Below, one piece after another: positions 5,464 through 8,661 of a stretch of DNA of 8,661 bases. The notes under the pieces are model-generated. The model ran no database searches, was not told where the DNA came from, and saw only the letters and a list, made by a program, of their open reading frames with translations. This stretch comes from JARDZI01 sp041639705. Lineage in GTDB: Bacteria > Bacillota > Clostridia > Clostridiales > Caloramatoraceae. The position numbers and the translations under genes were made by a program. Positions within the stretch are counted from its first letter, which is position 1. Each line of letters starts with the position of its first letter. The DNA lies in contig JBEQBT010000140.1 of assembly GCA_041639705.1 (NCBI GenBank), positions 1 to 8,661 on the forward strand, in the 5' to 3' direction.

Positions 5464-5628
5464 TGACATTTGTATGGTTACGACATATTACCCCACTATA
5501 ATGTCTTTATTGTATAATACTAAACCAAATATAACTATAATACATGTTAAAAATATTTTCATGGATTGTATAATTTTCTCATTTTCTATGATAAAATGTA
5601 TATGAGAAATTTGAAGGGGGGAAAATAA
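5464..5628 (+). promoter_or_regulatory. Leader and probable promoter region of the aldo/keto reductase gene
   Basis: Several TATAAT hexamers are present, at 5497-5502, 5513-5518 and 5569-5574. The last is best placed, about 55 bases before the start codon, but no good -35 box lies 16-18 bases upstream, so I cannot fix the start site. No terminator or riboswitch-like structure is recognisable here. Confidence 0.35.
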
Positions 5629-6765
5629 ATGTTATATAGAAAATTTGGGTCCTGTGACTTTGAAGTATCGGCTCTTGGATTTGGATGTATGAGATTCCCA
5701 ATATTGAATGGGGATAGTGGTCAGATTGATGAAGCAGAGGCAATACGGATGCTTAGGTATGCGATAGATAATGGTGTAAACTATGTTGATACTGCATATC
5801 CCTATCACAAGAAAAACAGTGAACTCGTTGTTGGTAAAGCATTAAAGGATGGCTACAGAGAAAAGGTACATCTTGCAACCAAGCTGCCTGCATGGCTTAC
5901 TAATACATATGAAGACTTTGATAAATACCTTAATGAACAATTAGAAAAGCTTCAGACGAATTATATAGATTTTTACCTGCTTCACTCACTTAGCAAAGAT
6001 ACCTGGAGAAGGATAAAAGATCTTAAGGTTCTTGATTTTCTAGATAGTGCATTAAAGGATGGAAGGATAAAACATGCTGGTTTTTCATTCCATGATGATA
6101 TTGATACATTTAAAGAAATAGTTGATTCCTATGATTGGACCTTCTGTCAGATGCAATACAACTATATGGATGAGAAATATCAAGCTGGTACTGAGGGGTT
6201 AAAATATGCCGCTTCAAAGGGACTAGCTGTTGTTGTAATGGAACCATTAAGAGGTGGAAAGCTTGTTCAAACTCCACCTGATGAAGTGCAGGAAATATTT
6301 AATACCTCACCTGTTAAGAGGACACCTGCAGAATGGGGACTTAGCTGGATATGGAATCAGCCTGAGGTATCTATTGTATTAAGTGGGATGAGCACAATGG
6401 AGCAGGTAGTACAAAACATTGAAACTGCTGGCAAGCTGGGTATAAATTCCTTATCAGACGGGGATATAAGTATTATTGACAGGGTAAAGGCAAAATATAA
6501 TGATTTGACAAAAGTAAAATGCACAGCCTGCGAATATTGTTTGCCTTGTCCTGCTGGAGTAGCTATTCCGTCTAACTTCTCACTTTACAATGATTTTTCA
6601 ATGTATAAAGATACTGAAAAATATATAAACAGGTATAATAATGAAATTCCTGAAAAAGCAAGAGCTTCTTCATGTGTGGAATGTGGTAAATGTGAAACAG
6701 TTTGTCCACAACAGCTTACAATTAGAAAGTATCTTAAGGAAGTTCATAGCGCATTAAACAGATAA
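5629..6765 (+). CDS. Aldo/keto reductase with C-terminal dicluster ferredoxin-like domain
   Basis: This 378-residue cytosolic oxidoreductase has two domains. Residues 1-285 form an aldo/keto reductase barrel with the catalytic tetrad visible as Asp54, Tyr59 (DTAYPYH), Lys85 (ATKLP) and His119 (YLLHS). Residues about 295-375 carry two Cys clusters, C298-x2-C301-x2-C304-x2-C307-P and C349-x2-C352-x2-C355-x3-C359-P, expected to bind 4Fe-4S clusters. This fused architecture is common in anaerobic bacteria and suggests electron exchange with ferredoxin as well as NAD(P)H chemistry; the substrate is unknown. The ATG at 5629 lies 7 bases after AAGGGGGG (5614-5621). The gene is monocistronic, faces the Nudix gene, and ends in a shared terminator. 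All key residues are intact. Confidence 0.94.
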   Translation: MLYRKFGSCDFEVSALGFGCMRFPILNGDSGQIDEAEAIRMLRYAIDNGVNYVDTAYPYHKKNSELVVGKALKDGYREKVHLATKLPAWLTNTYEDFDKYLNEQLEKLQTNYIDFYLLHSLSKDTWRRIKDLKVLDFLDSALKDGRIKHAGFSFHDDIDTFKEIVDSYDWTFCQMQYNYMDEKYQAGTEGLKYAASKGLAVVVMEPLRGGKLVQTPPDEVQEIFNTSPVKRTPAEWGLSWIWNQPEVSIVLSGMSTMEQVVQNIETAGKLGINSLSDGDISIIDRVKAKYNDLTKVKCTACEYCLPCPAGVAIPSNFSLYNDFSMYKDTEKYINRYNNEIPEKARASSCVECGKCETVCPQQLTIRKYLKEVHSALNR

Positions 6766-6798
6766 AAAATAAAGGAGCATAATGCTCCTTTATTTTTT
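6764..6798. terminator. Bidirectional rho-independent terminator between convergent genes
   Basis: A perfect inverted repeat has 16-base arms and a 3-base TAA loop: arms at 6764-6779 and 6783-6798. The core stem is AAAGGAGCA/TGCTCCTTT, flanked by A-runs on the left and T-runs on the right, so either strand gives a hairpin followed by U-rich RNA. It overlaps the stop codons of both the reductase (6763-6765) and the Nudix gene (6790-6792). Confidence 0.93.
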
Positions 6799-7428
6799 AT
6801 ACTTAATTGATTTTGTAAAATGATTCATTATTTTAGCTGTCATTCCCCAAATAATATTATCCTTATAATTATAAATATAAACCTTGCTTCTTCCTCCAAT
6901 CCATTTATATCCCATCGCTCCAACCATGTGTGAATATGGGAATTCCTCCTCTGGCTCCATATATATTCTTATTGTTTTAATTAATGGTTCGCTTTCTATA
7001 AAAAACTGGAGTGGTACAAAGAATATGTGATCCACTTCATCTTTAGAAGGTTCAATTGTTGTATCTTCATCTATGTGGATTACATATGGATAAATTATTT
7101 TGTTTTGCTGAGTTATCAAAAAATCCAAGCTTCCCAGAATTTCTATTCTATTTGAGTCAATGTTTAATTCTTCGCAGGTTTCTCTTATTGCAGCATTAAG
7201 ACTATTCTCATTTTCCTCAATTTTCCCACCCGGAAAGGAAATCTCTCCTGGTTGATTATTTAGATTTCTAGCTCTTACTTGAAAAAGAACATTTAATTCA
7301 TTATTAATAAAAACCAATGGAATTGCAACTGCATATTTGTTAAAATCCTCATCTTCTCCTATAATACCAATTCTATCTGATTTTCTTAAATTATCCTCTA
7401 AAACCCACATTATTTTATTTGTGTTCAT
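6790..7428 (-). CDS. Nudix hydrolase, CoA diphosphatase (NudL/YeaB)-like
   Basis: This 212-residue protein belongs to the Nudix pyrophosphohydrolases. The stretch VLFQVRARNLNNQPGEISFPGG (about 47-68) follows the pattern of the CoA/acyl-CoA diphosphatase subfamily, which cuts CoA to phosphopantetheine and 3',5'-ADP. The Nudix box runs from Gly68 to Ile90: G-x5-E74-x7-R82-E83-x-x-E86-E87, with the metal-binding Glu residues present. Position 89 is Asn where the consensus has Gly, and position 84 is Thr where a bulky aliphatic residue is usual; both are mild deviations. The ATG at 7428 has AGGTGATGG upstream. It is 18 bases after the amidotransferase stop and is probably co-transcribed with it. 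Fold is secure; the CoA substrate is inferred from subfamily pattern. Confidence 0.88.
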   Translation of the reverse strand: MNTNKIMWVLEDNLRKSDRIGIIGEDEDFNKYAVAIPLVFINNELNVLFQVRARNLNNQPGEISFPGGKIEENENSLNAAIRETCEELNIDSNRIEILGSLDFLITQQNKIIYPYVIHIDEDTTIEPSKDEVDHIFFVPLQFFIESEPLIKTIRIYMEPEEEFPYSHMVGAMGYKWIGGRSKVYIYNYKDNIIWGMTAKIMNHFTKSIKYKK

Positions 7429-7446
7429 TCCATCACCTGACTATTA

Positions 7447-8175
7447 TTATTTATTTTTTGATGCCTCTACAAATGCTTTAAAAAGTTTTAGCATTATTGG
7501 ATATTTCTCAAACATTCCCTCAGGATGCCATTGAACTCCAATAACAAATCTATCCCCCTGCATTTCGATTCCCTCAATTACTCCATCCTTTGACCATGCA
7601 TTAGCCACAAAGTTAGGTGCAATTTCTTTTACAGCCTGATGATGAAAGCTATTTACTCTAACACTATCCCCTAATATTTTATGTAACTTTGTATCCTTTA
7701 ACAATTCTACAGTATGACCGGGCATATTTCTCTTAGAATCCTGAGAATGCTTAATAAAACAGTCCTCAATATGGGATAAATCCTGATAAAGTGTTCCCCC
7801 AAATGCCACATTTATAACTTGAATCCCTTTGCATATTCCAAATATGGGTTTATTCATTTTGAATGCTACATTTATCAATTTAATATCATGATCATCAATC
7901 TCAGGATATATAAAATCCTGTTTTTGAGTAGGTTCTTCTCCATATAATAGTGGATCAACATCATATCCTCCCGATAATATGAGCCCATCAACATTACTCA
8001 TTTGAGCTTCAATGGCTTCATCATCATTTATAACAGGAAGAATAACTGGTGAACCTCCTCCAGCAATTACTGAGTTAACATAATCACAATTAACAAATGC
8101 TCGTTCCATACCAGGAAACATTCCTGATTGATTAATTAATATATTACCCGATATTCCAATCAAAGGTTTATCCAT
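7447..8175 (-). CDS. Peptidase C26 / gamma-glutamyl-GABA hydrolase-like class I glutamine amidotransferase
   Basis: This 242-residue single-domain protein resembles PuuD, which hydrolyses gamma-glutamyl amide bonds such as that in gamma-glutamyl-GABA. The N-terminal KPLIGISGN (3-11), LILSGGYDVDPLLYG (65-79), nucleophile Cys115 in FGICKGIQV, SFHHQAV (176-182), and the catalytic His217 and Glu219 in GVQWHPEG form the full triad. The usual Arg after the Cys is Lys. An in-frame ATG at 8271 would add 32 residues, but the start at 8175 has a perfect GGAGGTG (8187-8181) and begins the conserved domain. No amidotransferase partner domain or polyamine genes are nearby, so the true substrate remains open. 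It heads a two-gene operon with the Nudix gene. Confidence 0.92.
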   Translation of the reverse strand: MDKPLIGISGNILINQSGMFPGMERAFVNCDYVNSVIAGGGSPVILPVINDDEAIEAQMSNVDGLILSGGYDVDPLLYGEEPTQKQDFIYPEIDDHDIKLINVAFKMNKPIFGICKGIQVINVAFGGTLYQDLSHIEDCFIKHSQDSKRNMPGHTVELLKDTKLHKILGDSVRVNSFHHQAVKEIAPNFVANAWSKDGVIEGIEMQGDRFVIGVQWHPEGMFEKYPIMLKLFKAFVEASKNK

Positions 8176-8194
8176 AAAATCACCTCCATGTACA

Positions 8195-8240
8195 ATTATA
8201 TAATAGTAATTTAACTTAATCCATATTAAGTTACTTAATA
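8195..8240 (-). promoter_or_regulatory. Candidate operator cluster upstream of the amidotransferase gene
   Basis: Three copies of an AAGTTAAT-like motif are packed together in alternating orientation: AACTTAAT (8213-8220), ATTAAGTT (8225-8232) and ACTTAATA (8233-8240). The first two form a perfect 8-bp inverted repeat with a 4-base gap. The last two form a perfect 17-base palindrome (8224-8240) with 8-bp arms. A minus-strand TATAAT lies at 8200-8195, with only a weak -35 match (TGGATT) overlapping the repeats. This resembles a regulator-bound promoter region, but that TATAAT would leave almost no leader before the ribosome site, so the promoter itself is uncertain. Confidence 0.4.
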
Positions 8241-8282
8241 CTAAATTATGATGTACAATATGATTTTTCATGGGAATTCATG

Positions 8283-8311
8283 TTGCATAAAATTTCAAAT
8301 AATGTTACAAT
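8283..8311 (+). promoter_or_regulatory. Sigma-A-type promoter of the zinc-ribbon protein gene
   Basis: TTGCAT (8283-8288), a 17-base spacer and TACAAT (8306-8311) make a good promoter. The expected start is near 8318, giving a leader of about 104 bases before the ATG at 8422, unusually long for a 59-residue protein. Confidence 0.6.
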
Positions 8312-8352
8312 GTATTAGTGAAAAAGGAATTTAACACTCTTCTAGACGCCAT

Positions 8353-8411
8353 TCTCCTTATTTGGGAGGCTTAGTCTTAGAATCGTTAAATCCCTTCCAA
8401 ATTTATGGAGG
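8353..8411 (+). promoter_or_regulatory. Switch-like 5' leader with sequestered ribosome binding site
   Basis: CTTCCA (8394-8399) can pair with TGGAGG (8406-8411) across a 6-base A/T loop (one G-U pair), hiding the Shine-Dalgarno sequence. Further upstream, TCTCC (8353-8357) can pair with GGAGG (8365-8369). The upstream GGGAGG (8364-8369) can instead pair with CCTTCC (8393-8398) over 6 bp with one G-U, which would disrupt both hairpins and free the ribosome site. The pairings are seen in the sequence; regulation is inferred. No named riboswitch consensus is recognised. Confidence 0.45.
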
Positions 8412-8421
8412 TGTTTTTTTA

Positions 8422-8601
8422 ATGGGAGACAAGAATTTAGTATGCAAGGACTGTGGAAAAGAATTTGTATTTACAGAAGGCGAACAAGCTTTCTACAAAG
8501 AAAAGGGTTTTGAGAACGAACCACAAAGATGCCCAGATTGCAGAAGAGCAAAGAAGAATGAAAAAAGACAAAATGATAACAGAGGCGGATTCAGAAGGTA
8601 A
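8422..8601 (+). CDS. Small zinc-ribbon domain protein
   Basis: This 59-residue protein has one probable zinc ribbon made by Cys8 and Cys11 (CKDC) with Cys37 and Cys40 (CPDC). The intervening segment EFVFTEGEQAFYKEKGFENE is typical of the 'probable zinc-ribbon' family (zf-trcl type). The C-terminus (41-59) is very basic and Gly/Arg-rich (KKNEKRQNDNRGGFRR), which suggests contact with RNA or DNA; the actual role is unknown. An upstream in-frame start at 8362 would add 20 unconserved-looking residues and lacks a ribosome site at the right distance. The ATG at 8422 lies 8 bases after GGAGGTG (8407-8413). The gene has its own promoter, a long structured leader and its own terminator. Confidence 0.9.
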   Translation: MGDKNLVCKDCGKEFVFTEGEQAFYKEKGFENEPQRCPDCRRAKKNEKRQNDNRGGFRR

Positions 8602-8603
8602 TT

Positions 8604-8638
8604 ATAAGGAGAGATTTTCTCTCCTTATTTTTTATTTT
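8604..8638 (+). terminator. Rho-independent terminator of the zinc-ribbon gene
   Basis: ATAAGGAGAGA (8604-8614) and its complement (8618-8628) form an 11-bp perfect stem with a TTT loop. The T-rich run TTTTTTATTTT follows. It starts 2 bases after the stop codon. Confidence 0.93.
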
Positions 8639-8661
8639 ACATAAGTAAGATGTGGATTACT

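Noticed and set aside
7337..7534. 65-residue plus-strand open frame across the Nudix/amidotransferase junction
   Set aside because: It is antisense to both genes, low in complexity, and lacks start signals.
8176..8271. N-terminal extension of the amidotransferase (32 residues)
   Set aside because: It would translate through the repeat-rich upstream region and has no ribosome site, whereas the start at 8175 has a perfect GGAGGTG and begins the conserved domain.
8453..8644. 63-residue open frame overlapping the zinc-ribbon gene in another frame
   Set aside because: It runs through the terminator hairpin, has no ribosome site, and the other frame carries the CxxC/CxxC zinc ribbon.

Overview
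The window is AT-rich DNA that looks like a chromosome segment of a low-GC Gram-positive anaerobe, most likely class Clostridia. The evidence is strong GGAGG-type ribosome binding sites, near-consensus sigma-A promoters, an aldo/keto reductase carrying two 4Fe-4S motifs, and DUF2089/SHOCT-like genes. The genus cannot be fixed from sequence alone. No tRNA, rRNA, CRISPR array, transposase or prophage gene was seen. Ten convincing protein genes are present, most in four small transcription units.

Layout. Bases 1-322 are non-coding, with several small inverted repeats and a perfect GTAG/CTAC-type palindrome. An M42 metallo-aminopeptidase gene (365-1405, +) follows. A palindromic, REPIN-like element (about 1408-1496) lies between it and the end of a convergent minus-strand folate operon (3965 down to 1543). 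That operon reads PTPS-like enzyme, folE2, folP, folK; two of its three junctions are 4-base ATGA overlaps and the third is a 4-base gap. It has its own promoter (4047-4019), just past the terminator (4079-4054) of a second minus-strand operon. This second operon (5093 down to 4088) encodes a DUF2089-type zinc-ribbon/HTH regulator and two small proteins that share modules with it and with each other. Its promoter has a palindrome exactly over the -35 box and lies beside an almost pure A/T tract.

Bases 5094-5628 are non-coding and hold that promoter, the A/T tract and a second copy of the REPIN-like element (5350-5463). Next come the ferredoxin-type aldo/keto reductase (5629-6765, +) and a convergent minus-strand pair: a peptidase C26-type glutamine amidotransferase (8175-7447) followed by a Nudix hydrolase of the CoA diphosphatase type (7428-6790). 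One bidirectional terminator separates the reductase from the Nudix gene and overlaps both stop codons. The window ends with a small zinc-ribbon protein gene (8422-8601, +). Its leader is about 100 nt long and can fold so that the ribosome binding site is sequestered, with a competing alternative pairing.

How the genes work together. The folate operon supplies 6-hydroxymethyl-dihydropterin and dihydropteroate but contains no folB (dihydroneopterin aldolase). Its PTPS-like enzyme has a Cys-Glu pair at the active site, the signature described for PTPS paralogs that bypass FolB, so the four genes may form a complete GTP-to-dihydropteroate route apart from pABA supply. The most interesting non-coding signals are the two REPIN-like elements, whose hairpins show compensatory changes, and the switch-like leader of the zinc-ribbon gene.
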